Shown here piece after piece: positions 35,204-43,765 of a DNA stretch of 44,355 bases; within the stretch, counting starts at the first letter, position 1; each line of letters begins with the position of its first letter. The stretch is taken from contig JALSLK010000079.1 of NCBI GenBank assembly GCA_026988355.1, forward strand, positions 1 through 44,355, written 5' to 3'. The notes below the pieces were generated by a model that saw only the letters and a list, made by a program, of their open reading frames with translations, did no database searches and was not told the DNA's origin. Both the position numbers and the translations under genes were made by a program. The stretch is from Flavobacteriaceae bacterium. GTDB taxonomy: Bacteria; Bacteroidota; Bacteroidia; Flavobacteriales; Flavobacteriaceae.

Positions 35204-36790
35204 TTAAAAAGTTAAAATTGAAAATTTTAAGTTTAAAGGTTTTAAGTTTTCCTTTATTGAGGGAATTAATTGCTCTCCAAACTCTAAATATAATTCTGAA
35301 AAATTGACTTGCCGCTCTTGTAAACATTGCTTAGGAAATAACTGATTTTGTATTTCAGAAATTCGATTTACCATATTCTTTAATTTTAAATTTTCAGCTT
35401 TAAGTAACCTTTTTTCTAAATTATTAAGACCCTTTAGTTGCTTTTTTTCTTGAGCATTTACAGCACCAATAAAAGATTTGTCAGTTTTACTGGCAATTTC
35501 TTTTAAATGAGAAAATTGTTTTTGTAAAAAAACTTTTTGTTTGCTAAAATCCAAATCTAAATTAGACATCTCAGTTACTTTTTTACGAATTAAATCGTGC
35601 TGTTTTAAAAAAAGTTCGTTTTTAGAAACAAGTAATTTTTTTAATTTTCGAGATTGCTTTTCGTTTAAAATTAAAGCCGAATTACGCAGTAATAAAATAG
35701 GAAATGTAACATTTACTTTTTTAAAGTAAGATTTTAATTCTAACCAATATGCCAATTCGCCACCACCACCAATATAACAAAGGTTTGGTAAAATAATTTC
35801 CTGATACAAAGGGCGTACGATTACATTTGGAGAAAAACGTTGTGGGTAATTTTTTAATTCTGTAAGTATTTCCTCCTTAGAAAAAGTAATGTTTGTATTA
35901 TTAATTCGATATAAATTTCCATCTAATATAATACGTTCTCGTAATTTATCGGTTAGGTAAAAGAGATTTATTTTACGTGGGTTTACCTGAATTTTATAAT
36001 TTTCGCTAAGGGTTTTATTTGTTTTTGTTACTTCTTTAAAAGAAGTTTGTTGTAATAATTCTTCTTTTGCAAACGGAATAAATTCCTTTTTTAAGTCCGC
36101 ATTATCTGCATCTAAAATTACCAAGCCATAATCTTTAAATAATTCGTTAGTTAAATAACGAGTAGCATCTGTAAGATTATTGTGTTTAAGATAGCTATTC
36201 TTAAAAAGTTGCGTGAGGTATTTGCCATTTTTTGAAGTGCCAAATAAGGCTGTAATTTTTTCAAAAACGAGGTCTAAACCTTTGGTGTCTAGCTTGCCAA
36301 CAGCACCAGAACTATTTCGATTCCAAGTTATTTTTTTAGTATTAAAATTAAAATATTGAATTTCTTCAAAATCATGATCTTCGGTAGCCATCCAATAAAT
36401 AGGAACAAAATTATATTTAGAATATGTAACTTTTAGTTCTTCGCAAAGATTAATTGTAGAAATTATTTTATACAAGAAATACAACGGACCAGTAAACAAA
36501 TTAAGTTGATGACCAGTGGTAATTGTAAATGTTTGTTCTTTAGATAATAGATGTATATTTTGTATTGTTTTTTCGGAGCAGGAACTATTTTTGTATTGTT
36601 TTAATAATGAATTTACCAAAATTTTTCTATTGCAAAGTGTTTTAGAGTTTGTTTTTGCGATTAATTGTTTTTCAAAATTTTGTATCGTAGGAAATAATTT
36701 GTAATAATTTGTTAATTGGTCAGATTTAGCAAGAAAATCCGTTACTGTTTTAGAAAAATAACCAGTTTGTTTGTAAGTTATTGTATTCAT
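35204..36790 (-). CDS. bshC: Bacillithiol synthase BshC (cysteine-adding)
   Basis: Last enzyme of bacillithiol synthesis, joining cysteine to glucosaminyl-malate; 528 residues, the usual length. Recognisable blocks are TITTGHQLNLFTGPLYFLYK (nucleotide-binding-like region), VPIYWMATEDHDFEEI with the conserved ATEDHDF motif, RFSPNVIVRPLYQE and NLCYIGGGGELAYWLELK. A long charged coiled coil follows (about 385-470), then the C-terminal end. It starts six bases after rimO, so the two form one transcript. Other bacillithiol genes (bshA, bshB) are not in view. Confidence 0.95.
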   Translation of the reverse strand: MNTITYKQTGYFSKTVTDFLAKSDQLTNYYKLFPTIQNFEKQLIAKTNSKTLCNRKILVNSLLKQYKNSSCSEKTIQNIHLLSKEQTFTITTGHQLNLFTGPLYFLYKIISTINLCEELKVTYSKYNFVPIYWMATEDHDFEEIQYFNFNTKKITWNRNSSGAVGKLDTKGLDLVFEKITALFGTSKNGKYLTQLFKNSYLKHNNLTDATRYLTNELFKDYGLVILDADNADLKKEFIPFAKEELLQQTSFKEVTKTNKTLSENYKIQVNPRKINLFYLTDKLRERIILDGNLYRINNTNITFSKEEILTELKNYPQRFSPNVIVRPLYQEIILPNLCYIGGGGELAYWLELKSYFKKVNVTFPILLLRNSALILNEKQSRKLKKLLVSKNELFLKQHDLIRKKVTEMSNLDLDFSKQKVFLQKQFSHLKEIASKTDKSFIGAVNAQEKKQLKGLNNLEKRLLKAENLKLKNMVNRISEIQNQLFPKQCLQERQVNFSELYLEFGEQLIPSIKENLKPLNLKFSILTF

Positions 36791-36796
36791 GACGTT

Positions 36797-38131
36797 CTAC
36801 AAATCTTTAATTTTACTATACGTTACAGGATGGCCATACAAGTCAAAATCTGTAGCTTCGGTAATTTCTATATCTATAAATGTGCCTAATTGTAAAAAAT
36901 GTTTGGTAGCATCTACAATTACTTCATTGTCTACATCAGGCGAATCAAATTCGGTTCTACCAATGTAATCATTTCCTTCTTTTCTATCAAAAATACAAGT
37001 AAAAATTTTTCCAACTTTCTCTTGGTTGCTATGAAAAGAAATTTCGGCTTGTATTTCCATAATTTCAGCAACACGTTGTTCTTTTATTTCTTGAGGAATG
37101 TTATCGTCTAACAAATAAGCACTAGTGTCTTCTTCGTGAGAGTAAGTAAAACAACCAAGACGTTCAAATTTACTTTCGCGAATAAATTCTTTTAATTCTT
37201 GAAAAATTTCTTCTGTTTCGCCAGGATAACCAACAATCATAGTTGTTCTAATAGCTATATTTGGAACAGATTTTCGGAATTGAGCAACGAGTTTTCTGGT
37301 TTTTTCGGAAGTAGTACCACGTTTCATCGATTTTAATAATTCTGTATTGATATGCTGCAAAGGAATATCTAGATAATTACAAATTTTCGGTTCGTTTTTC
37401 ATGACTTCCAATACATCTAACGGAAATCCTTTTGGAAATGCATAATGCAATCGTATCCATAAAATGCCATCAATTTTAATTAATTCTTTAAGCAATTCCG
37501 CTAAAGCTCTTTTTTTGTATATATCTAAACCGTAATAAGTTAAATCTTGCGCAATTAAGATAAGCTCTTTAATTCCTTTTTTGGCAAGTTTTTTTGCTTC
37601 AATTACTAAGTTTTCAATAGTTTTTGAAACGTGTTTTCCACGCATTAATGGAATTGCACAAAAGGAGCAAGGTCTGTCACAGCCTTCGGCAATTTTTAGA
37701 TATGCGTAATGTTTTGGAGTGGTCGTTAAGCGTTCTCCAATCAATTCGTGTTTGTAATCTGCTTCTAACGCCTTTAATAAATTTGGCAAATCATGCGTGC
37801 CAAAATATTGATCGACATTATCAATTTCTTTTTCTAAATCAGGTTTATAGCGTTCGCTTAAACAGCCAGTAACAAAAACCTTATCTATTTCGCCATTCTC
37901 TTTTTTTTGTGCATAGTGTAGAATCGTATTTACAGATTCTTCTTTAGCTTTTCCAATAAAACCACAAGTATTAATAACCACAATATTACCATCATCTTGT
38001 TCATCTTCGTGTACAACCTCTTTGTTATTTGCTTTTAGTTGTCCCATTAGAACTTCGCTGTCAATGATGTTTTTAGAGCAACCAAGAGTTACTACATTTA
38101 TTTTGTTTTGTTTGGAATATTTTGTTCGCAT
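36797..38131 (-). CDS. rimO: Ribosomal protein S12 methylthiotransferase RimO
   Basis: Radical-SAM enzyme that adds a methylthio group to an Asp of ribosomal protein S12; 444 residues. The N-terminal domain has the three cluster-binding cysteines (TLGCSKN, NTCGFI and VTGCLSERY). The radical-SAM triad is CDRPCSFC. The C-terminal TRAM domain is present (from about residue 375, ending with GHPVTYSKI). The segment GFIGKAKEES and the LPNLLKAL region favour RimO over MiaB. bshC follows six bases later. A -7 motif lies about 90 bases upstream. Confidence 0.95.
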   Translation of the reverse strand: MRTKYSKQNKINVVTLGCSKNIIDSEVLMGQLKANNKEVVHEDEQDDGNIVVINTCGFIGKAKEESVNTILHYAQKKENGEIDKVFVTGCLSERYKPDLEKEIDNVDQYFGTHDLPNLLKALEADYKHELIGERLTTTPKHYAYLKIAEGCDRPCSFCAIPLMRGKHVSKTIENLVIEAKKLAKKGIKELILIAQDLTYYGLDIYKKRALAELLKELIKIDGILWIRLHYAFPKGFPLDVLEVMKNEPKICNYLDIPLQHINTELLKSMKRGTTSEKTRKLVAQFRKSVPNIAIRTTMIVGYPGETEEIFQELKEFIRESKFERLGCFTYSHEEDTSAYLLDDNIPQEIKEQRVAEIMEIQAEISFHSNQEKVGKIFTCIFDRKEGNDYIGRTEFDSPDVDNEVIVDATKHFLQLGTFIDIEITEATDFDLYGHPVTYSKIKDL

Positions 38132-38218
38132 ATTATTTTGTTGTAGGCTTAAAAAGAATTCGAAAGTTAGTTAATCAATAAAAAATGTTGCGATTCAATT
38201 CTTTTATTTACTTTTACG

Positions 38219-38226
38219 CAAAGGTA
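38219..38226 (-). promoter_or_regulatory. Putative -7 promoter element for rimO-bshC
   Basis: Minus-strand TACCTTTG matches TAnnTTTG and lies about 88 bases before rimO. No TTG at -33. The rest of the 206-base divergent gap shows no other clear signal. Confidence 0.4.
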
Positions 38227-38337
38227 GCAAACCATTTACTATTAACCTCAGTTCGATATAAAATTTGTTTATAGTGTAGATAAATTTCAGAAATACAACT
38301 GTGTAGCAAATGACGAATGCCTATTTAAAATTAAAAA

Positions 38338-39441
38338 ATGACAGTAAAACGATTATTGGCATTAGATGTATTTCGAGGAGCAACAATGATGCTCATGATT
38401 TTGGTTAATACACCAGGGAGTTGGTCTTATGTTTATCCACCATTTCGACATGCTGCATGGCATGGTTTTACATTGACAGATTTGGTATTTCCATTTTTCT
38501 TATATATTGTTGGCGTTTCTATGTGGTTTTCTATGCAGAAAAGTAAACAATCCAAGCATGTAAAACCGATACAAAAAATTTGGATTAGAGCATTTAAAAT
38601 ATTTATAATTGGTACATTGTTACGCCTTTTTCCTTTTTTTGGAATTAGTTTTGCAAAAATTAGAATCATGGGTGTTCTGCAGCGAATCGCTATAGCTTAT
38701 GCAGTATCAGCAAGTTTAACATTAAAAGTAAAGTTAAAATATTTAGTGCTAATCGCTATTGGTATTTTATTTGGTTATTGGTGGGTTTTAGTTGCTTTTG
38801 GAGGTAATAAACCTTTTAGTTTAGAAGAAAATGCAGTCCGTTTATTAGATTTAAAAGTCTTTGGAGAAAATCATCTGTGGCATGGACACAAAATCGCTTT
38901 TGATCCAGAGGGATTATTAAGTACATTACCAGCTATTGTTACCGTATTAATGGGTTATTTTTCAGCGTATGTTATTCAGCGTAAAAAATTAATTACAGCG
39001 ATTAAAAGTCTATTGATTTATGGAAGCATAGCTTTTTTAATAGGTTGGATTTGGAGTCTCATTTTTCCAATAAATAAAGCATTATGGACAAGCTCGTATG
39101 TTTTGGTAACTGGTGGAATTGCAACAATATTACTCGCTTTTTTACTTTGGATAATAGATGAAAAAGGAATGCGAAAATGGACATTTTTATTTCAAGTTTT
39201 CGGAAAAAATGCAATATTGGGGTTTGTATTATCTGGAGTAATAGCAAGAATTTTTATGAAAATAAATTGGATGGATAGCGAAGGAACAAAATGGACAGCA
39301 TACAAATGGCTGTATGCGCAAATTTTTATACCTTTGTTTGGTAAGATGAACGGTTCATTAGGTTTTGCAATTGCCCATATTATTTTTATAGGATTCATAC
39401 TATGGTTTTTTTATAAAAAGCGAATATTTTTAAAAGTATAA
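38338..39441 (+). CDS. NagX/HGSNAT-like membrane acyltransferase (DUF5009 type)
   Basis: Polytopic membrane protein of 367 residues with about ten helices, related to heparan-alpha-glucosaminide N-acetyltransferase and bacterial NagX. The N-terminal signature RLLALDVFRGATMMLMILVN and the block FRHAAWHGFTLTDLVFPFF are characteristic; the His in HAAWHG aligns with the acetyl-carrying His of HGSNAT. Such proteins transfer an acyl group across the membrane to an amino sugar. It is the first of three plus-strand genes spaced about 46 bases apart, ahead of a serine-hydrolase lipoprotein and a GH26-like lipoprotein, hinting at a glycan-related operon. The exact acceptor is unknown. Confidence 0.85.
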   Translation: MTVKRLLALDVFRGATMMLMILVNTPGSWSYVYPPFRHAAWHGFTLTDLVFPFFLYIVGVSMWFSMQKSKQSKHVKPIQKIWIRAFKIFIIGTLLRLFPFFGISFAKIRIMGVLQRIAIAYAVSASLTLKVKLKYLVLIAIGILFGYWWVLVAFGGNKPFSLEENAVRLLDLKVFGENHLWHGHKIAFDPEGLLSTLPAIVTVLMGYFSAYVIQRKKLITAIKSLLIYGSIAFLIGWIWSLIFPINKALWTSSYVLVTGGIATILLAFLLWIIDEKGMRKWTFLFQVFGKNAILGFVLSGVIARIFMKINWMDSEGTKWTAYKWLYAQIFIPLFGKMNGSLGFAIAHIIFIGFILWFFYKKRIFLKV

Positions 39442-39487
39442 ACTTAAGTCTGATTAAGAATTTTAATTGCAGAAAACAAATAATAAA

Positions 39488-40561
39488 ATGAAGAAATATA
39501 TAATTTTGAGCACTGTTGTAATAGCTTTTTTATCTTGTAAAGGAGATGATACTTTTGAGCCAAACAGAGAAATGTATTTTCCGCCTTTATCTGGAAATAA
39601 TTGGGAAACGGTGTCTCCAAGTAATTTAGGATGGAATATTAATAACATGCCGAATCTACTAAACTTTTTGGATGATAAAAACACCAAAGGGTTTATTATT
39701 TTAAAAGATGGTAGAATTGTTGTTGAAGAATATTTTAATGGACATGGTAAAAATGCCAATTGGATTTGGTATTCTGCATCTAAAAGTCTGACATCTGTTG
39801 CAGTTGGTATTGCACAAGACGAAGGTTTTTTAAATATAAATGATAAAACATCTAACTATTTAGGAGATAATTGGTCTTCACTTACTACAGAAAAACAAGA
39901 TTTAATAACCATCAAACATCACTTAACGATGACTACTGGTTTGGTAAATAATCAAGCTAATTTTTTAGAGTGGATTTGTACAACATCAGATTGTATGCAA
40001 TATGTTGCAGATGCAGGTTCGGTTTGGGCATATCATCAAGGAGCATTTATTCAAACACAACATATTTTAACACAAAGTACAGGAATAAATTTTAAACCAT
40101 TTATTAAAACACGAATTTTAGATAAAATTGGTATGCAAGGAAGTTGGAGTAGTTTGTCGTATTTGAATCTTTTTTCAAGTACTACTAGAGGTATGGCGCG
40201 TTTTGGATTATTAGCATTAAATAAAGGGAAATGGAATGGTGCGACTGTTCTAAGTGAAACCTATTATAACGATATGGTAAACACTACTCAAAATTTGAAT
40301 AAATCGTATGGATATCTATGGTGGTTAAATGGAAAGGAAAGTTTTATAACTACAAATTCGCAAGAGTTTACAAATTCTATAATACCAAATGCACCAAATG
40401 ATATGTTTGCAGCATTAGGAGCAAAAGATCAAAAAATTTACGTAATACCAAGTAAAAATATGGTTATAATTAGAATGGGAGAAGATGCTGGAGGAGATTC
40501 TTTAGGAATGTCAGGTTTTGATAATGAACTTTGGAACAGAATTAATTTGGTAATTAATTAA
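39488..40561 (+). CDS. Serine hydrolase lipoprotein (beta-lactamase/class C family)
   Basis: Lipoprotein of 357 residues of the beta-lactamase-like serine hydrolase family (esterases, D-aminopeptidases, class C enzymes). The signal peptide ends at FLSC with Cys17, followed by KGDD, an acidic export signal typical for surface lipoproteins in this phylum. The active-site SxxK is S96-A-S-K99 in WYSASKSLT. The usual YxN motif reads YHQ in WAYHQGAFIQ, a deviation from the common YSN, and GAKDQKIYVIP stands near the place of the third motif. The upstream TTG at 39467 would add seven residues before the signal peptide and is not likely the start. Substrate is unknown; real beta-lactamase activity is unlikely. 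Confidence 0.85.
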   Translation: MKKYIILSTVVIAFLSCKGDDTFEPNREMYFPPLSGNNWETVSPSNLGWNINNMPNLLNFLDDKNTKGFIILKDGRIVVEEYFNGHGKNANWIWYSASKSLTSVAVGIAQDEGFLNINDKTSNYLGDNWSSLTTEKQDLITIKHHLTMTTGLVNNQANFLEWICTTSDCMQYVADAGSVWAYHQGAFIQTQHILTQSTGINFKPFIKTRILDKIGMQGSWSSLSYLNLFSSTTRGMARFGLLALNKGKWNGATVLSETYYNDMVNTTQNLNKSYGYLWWLNGKESFITTNSQEFTNSIIPNAPNDMFAALGAKDQKIYVIPSKNMVIIRMGEDAGGDSLGMSGFDNELWNRINLVIN

Positions 40562-40608
40562 AACAATTGCCAATACTTTTTTAATAATTTAGGAGTTATT
40601 GTAATGAC

Positions 40609-41664
40609 ATGAAACGTATTTTTTTATATCTATTTTTAATTTTAATATTAGATGCTTCTTGTAAAAGTGAAGCTGTTGAAGTTGTACAGCCAATAAATAA
40701 AAAAGCGGTATGGATTGCAAATGCATTTCAGAGTTTAGAAAATAATCGTTATCCAAAAATAAGAGCCATTTCTTGGTGGCATGAAAATTTTGACAATTCA
40801 TTTTTAAAAGTAAATTCGACATCAGAGAGTTTAATGTCTTACAAGCAAGGAGTGCAATCTGTTACCTTTTTGGAATCGGTAGTTATAAATGCAAATAAAT
40901 TAGAAGCACCATTAGAAGGTATTTATCATGCTGCTTTTCCAGATTTTGGAGGTACAGAAGATATAGTTTCTGTCCATAAAATTACAGATTTTGAAGCACT
41001 TGTTGGTAAAGATATTGCTTGGGCTTATTTTTCAGATAATTGGTATGATACTATTTATTTTCCGATTGCTAAAGTTAATAGTATTAAAAGTATAGGTAAA
41101 ATCCCATTTATTAGAATGATGCCAAGGTCTAATTTTGACGAGGGAAGTCCAGATCCAAATTATAGCATGCAAAATATTTTAGATGGTAATTATGATGCTG
41201 CAATTACACAATGGGCAATTGCAGCGGCAAATACAAATTCGCCTTTACTGGTAGAATTTGGTACCGAAGTAAATGGTAATTGGTTTCCTTGGAATGGGCA
41301 ATATAATGGAGCTGGAGAGACTACAGAATATGGCGATATTAATTTAGCAGATGGAGCAGAGCGATTTAGAGATGCTTATCGACATATTATTACTATTTGC
41401 AATGCAAATGGAGCTACAAATATTACTTGGTTTTTTCACATAAATGCTTACGGAGAACCTAATGCTTCTTGGAATGATATTGCTGCTTATTATCCAGGAG
41501 ATACTTATATTGATTGGTTGGGAGTGAGTATTTATGGACCACAAAAGCAAGGCGAAAACTACCAAGAATTTTCCGATATTTTGGACGCTATTTATCCAAA
41601 ATTATTAAATATATCCGATAATCCAATTGCTATTTTAGAATTTGCTATTACGGAACTTGAATGA
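40609..41664 (+). CDS. GH26-like glycoside hydrolase lipoprotein, apparently circularly permuted
   Basis: Protein of 351 residues with a lipoprotein-type signal peptide (lipobox-like LDASC, Cys18, then KSEA). The catalytic barrel resembles GH26 (beta-mannanases and relatives): the acid/base candidate is Glu220 in VEFGTEVNGNWFPW and the nucleophile candidate is Glu344 in AILEFAITE. The order is odd. Residues 33-82 (AVWIANAF, YPKIRAISWWHENFD, STSESLMSYKQGV) look like helix 7, strand 8 and helix 8, which in GH26 follow the nucleophile; strand 1 begins only near residue 103 (GIYHAAFPDF), and the protein stops seven residues after Glu344. All eight strands therefore seem present but rotated. Only 27 bases separate its stop from ftsY, with no room for a lost C-terminus. 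Third gene of a likely operon; substrate unknown. Confidence 0.8.
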   Translation: MKRIFLYLFLILILDASCKSEAVEVVQPINKKAVWIANAFQSLENNRYPKIRAISWWHENFDNSFLKVNSTSESLMSYKQGVQSVTFLESVVINANKLEAPLEGIYHAAFPDFGGTEDIVSVHKITDFEALVGKDIAWAYFSDNWYDTIYFPIAKVNSIKSIGKIPFIRMMPRSNFDEGSPDPNYSMQNILDGNYDAAITQWAIAAANTNSPLLVEFGTEVNGNWFPWNGQYNGAGETTEYGDINLADGAERFRDAYRHIITICNANGATNITWFFHINAYGEPNASWNDIAAYYPGDTYIDWLGVSIYGPQKQGENYQEFSDILDAIYPKLLNISDNPIAILEFAITELE

Positions 41665-41691
41665 GATTTGTACTATAAAAGGCAACCAACT

Positions 41692-42645
41692 TTATTTAAA
41701 AAAAGAATCCACAAATTCAATTTTATTAAAAACTTGTAAATCGTCGATACCTTCGCCAACACCAATATATTTTACAGGAATTTGAAATTGATCGGAGATA
41801 CCAATTACCACACCACCTTTAGCAGTACCGTCAAGTTTAGTTACGGCAAGAGCATTAACTTCGGTAGCTTTGGTAAATGCTTTTGCTTGTTCGAAGGCAT
41901 TTTGACCAGTAGAACCATCTAAAACTAATAAAATTTCGTGAGGAGCATCGCCAATTACTTTTTGCATTACTTTTTTAATTTTTGTAAGCTCATTCATTAA
42001 GTTTACTTTATTGTGTAAACGTCCAGCAGTATCAATAATAACTACATCGGCATCTTGTTTTACGGCAGATTGCATTGTGTCAAAGGCAACAGAAGCAGGG
42101 TCGGAACCCATATCTTGTCTTACCATTGGTATATTTACTCTGTCTGCCCAAACTTGTAATTGGTCAATAGCAGCAGCTCTAAACGTATCGGCAGCACCAA
42201 GTAAAACTTTTTTACCTTGTTTTGTAAACTGGTTTGCAAGTTTACCAATTGTAGTGGTTTTTCCAACACCATTTACACCAACTACCATAATAACATAGGG
42301 TTTTTTATCCGAAGGAATATGAAATTCAGTTGCATTACCAACATTTGTCATTGCTAAAAGTGCAGCAATTTCTTTTCTAAGAATTTTATTTAATTCATCT
42401 GTACCTAAATATTTATCTTTGGCAACTCTAGCTTCAATTCTATCAATTATTTTTAGTGTCGTATCTACACCAACATCCGAAGATACGAGTACTTCTTCTA
42501 AATTATCTAAAACTTCATCATCTACTTTAGATTTTCCTGCAACAGCTTTAGAGAGTTTATTAAAAAAAGTAGTTTTTGTTTTTTCTAACCCTTTGTCTAG
42601 GGTTTCTTTTTTTTCTTTTGAAAAAAGTTTTTTAAATAGGCTCAT
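41692..42645 (-). CDS. ftsY: Signal recognition particle receptor FtsY
   Basis: GTPase that docks the signal recognition particle at the membrane; 317 residues. The NG domain is complete: helical N domain (about 15-95), P-loop GVNGVGKTTT, the DTFRAAAIDQL insertion-box motif, DTAGRLHN (G3) and TKLDGTAKGG (G4). The N-terminal acidic A domain found in Escherichia coli is reduced to about 20 residues (LFKKLFSKEKKETLDK), as in many Bacteroidota. It follows the rpmB-rpmG-DUF4295 genes on the same strand, with a terminator-like hairpin between. Confidence 0.97.
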   Translation of the reverse strand: MSLFKKLFSKEKKETLDKGLEKTKTTFFNKLSKAVAGKSKVDDEVLDNLEEVLVSSDVGVDTTLKIIDRIEARVAKDKYLGTDELNKILRKEIAALLAMTNVGNATEFHIPSDKKPYVIMVVGVNGVGKTTTIGKLANQFTKQGKKVLLGAADTFRAAAIDQLQVWADRVNIPMVRQDMGSDPASVAFDTMQSAVKQDADVVIIDTAGRLHNKVNLMNELTKIKKVMQKVIGDAPHEILLVLDGSTGQNAFEQAKAFTKATEVNALAVTKLDGTAKGGVVIGISDQFQIPVKYIGVGEGIDDLQVFNKIEFVDSFFK

Positions 42646-42714
42646 TTTTTGATATTTGTTTGTATTTCTACAAATAAGATTTTGATATTTCTAGTATTTG
42701 AGTGTAAAAATAAC

Positions 42715-42745
42715 AAAAAAAGCTACCATCGTTATAATAGTAGCT
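42715..42745 (-). terminator. Terminator after the rpmB-rpmG-DUF4295 genes
   Basis: Six-bp stem AGCTAC / GTAGCT, extended by an AT pair across a mismatch, followed on the minus strand by seven T residues. It lies 26 bases beyond the DUF4295 stop codon and before ftsY. Confidence 0.75.
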
Positions 42746-42770
42746 CAATAATATTTTGTTAAAAGAATTT

Positions 42771-42920
42771 TTATTTATTAAAAAAATCTTTTGTTTTAGA
42801 AGGATCCATAATTTTTTCTACAAAAATGTAAGCTCCAGTTTTTGGAGATTTTACCATTTTTATAGCTTTTGCTAATCTCTTAGATCCTGTTTGTAACGAT
42901 GCTACTGATTTTTTTGCCAT
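42771..42920 (-). CDS. DUF4295 small protein downstream of rpmG
   Basis: Protein of 49 residues: it begins MAKKSVASLQTGSKRLAKA and ends with MDPSKTKDFFNK. I know it as DUF4295, a small basic protein found directly after rpmB-rpmG in Bacteroidota. Its position and basic composition suggest a link with the ribosome, but no function is established. It starts 46 bases after rpmG. Too short for most automatic gene calls, but the frame, start, stop and context are all clear. Confidence 0.88.
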   Translation of the reverse strand: MAKKSVASLQTGSKRLAKAIKMVKSPKTGAYIFVEKIMDPSKTKDFFNK

Positions 42921-42966
42921 AACTTTATGTGTTATTTGATATTTTTACTAAAAAAAATATCTAAAT

Positions 42967-43149
42967 TTATTTAATTTCTTTATGAACTGTCATTTTCTTT
43001 AAGATAGGATTAAATTTCTTTAATTCCATTCTATCAGGAGAGTTCTTTTTGTTTTTTGTTGTAATGTATCTAGATGTACCTGGTTTTCCAGTTGCTTTGT
43101 GTTCTGTACATTCTAAAATAACTTGAATTCTGTTACCTTTCTTTGCCAT
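42967..43149 (-). CDS. rpmG: 50S ribosomal protein L33
   Basis: Ribosomal protein of 60 residues, with the L33 pattern [23 protein letters not shown] and [17 protein letters not shown]. Only one Cys is present, so the zinc-binding CxxC pairs of the C+ type are absent and this is a zinc-independent (C-) form. It starts six bases after rpmB. Confidence 0.97.
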   Translation of the reverse strand: MAKKGNRIQVILECTEHKATGKPGTSRYITTKNKKNSPDRMELKKFNPILKKMTVHKEIK

Positions 43150-43155
43150 AATTCT

Positions 43156-43395
43156 CTATTTTTTTAGGAATCCTTTTTCTCTTGCGTCTTTTAAGACAGC
43201 AGAAATACCTAATTTATTGATGTTTTTTAATGCTGAAGTAGATACCTTTAAGGTAATCCATTTATCTTCTTCAGGAATGTAGAAGCGTTTCTTCATTAAA
43301 TTCGCTTTGAATTTTCTTTTTGTTCTATTCAAGGCGTGAGAAACGTTGTTTCCTACCATTGCCTTCTTTCCTGTAAGTTCACAAACTCTAGACAT
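43156..43395 (-). CDS. rpmB: 50S ribosomal protein L28
   Basis: Ribosomal protein of 79 residues, with the L28 signature MSRVCELTGKKAMVGNNVSH and NRTKRKFKANLMKKRF. One Cys only, so a zinc-free form, matching L33 next to it. First gene of the rpmB-rpmG-DUF4295 operon, with a well-formed promoter upstream. Confidence 0.97.
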   Translation of the reverse strand: MSRVCELTGKKAMVGNNVSHALNRTKRKFKANLMKKRFYIPEEDKWITLKVSTSALKNINKLGISAVLKDAREKGFLKK

Positions 43396-43421
43396 TGTTT
43401 TCTTTGTTTAAAATCGAGGTG

Positions 43422-43452
43422 CAAAAGTACAGATACTTTATAAAACCAGCAA
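43422..43452 (-). promoter_or_regulatory. Promoter for rpmB-rpmG-DUF4295 (TTTG / 20 bp / TACTTTTG)
   Basis: On the minus strand, TTTG ending at 43450 and TACTTTTG at 43429-43422 are 20 bases apart, a very good match to the Bacteroidota consensus. The leader would be about 20 bases. This also sets the right-hand limit of the conserved backbone at roughly 43455. Confidence 0.65.
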
Positions 43453-43734
43453 ATATTTTTACTTGTATTTTATTAAAAATATTTTAGAAGCAACTCAGAA
43501 GATTGTATTATGAATTTTTTGTCACCTGTTTTACTTAAAAATGGAGACAAATAATTTGGGTTAAGAGTTTATTTTTATTTTGTTATTGTAAATTAGATTT
43601 CCATCTAGTCGTACTCATAAGATGACTACTATTTTTATATGCGATTTATATCAAACTGTTATTTAATAAGGCGTACAAGCCTGTTTCATTGAAAACTATT
43701 TTATAAATTATACTTAAATATCCATTAAAACGCA
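43453..43734. other. Intergenic stretch at the boundary between backbone and integrase
   Basis: This part of the 370-base gap holds no open frame or tRNA. There is an imperfect hairpin near 43518-43553 (TTTGTC...GACAAA with one inner mismatch) and a short imperfect inverted repeat near 43605-43628 (TAGTC...GACTA). An attachment site would be expected here if the integrase belongs to an integrated element, but without the other end it cannot be identified. Confidence 0.4.
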
Positions 43735-43761
43735 TATATTTGACACCAACCATGACACCAA
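43735..43761 (+). promoter_or_regulatory. -7 element and GACACCAA repeats before the integrase
   Basis: TATATTTG (43735-43742) matches TAnnTTTG and lies 24 bases before the integrase ATG. Two copies of GACACCAA (43742-43749 and 43754-43761), 12 bases apart, cover the predicted transcription start. They could bind the integrase or another regulator. Confidence 0.45.
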
Positions 43762-43765
43762 TAAT

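Noticed and set aside
39463-39487. TTG start at 39467 for the serine hydrolase
   Set aside because: It would place seven polar residues before a normal lipoprotein signal peptide that starts at the ATG at 39488.
39488-40561. Beta-lactamase resistance gene
   Set aside because: SxxK is present, but the YxN motif is altered and the general pattern fits the broad serine-hydrolase/esterase group.
43396-43765. tRNA gene as the integration target next to the integrase
   Set aside because: I found no cloverleaf-like pattern or CCA-end arm in this stretch on either strand.
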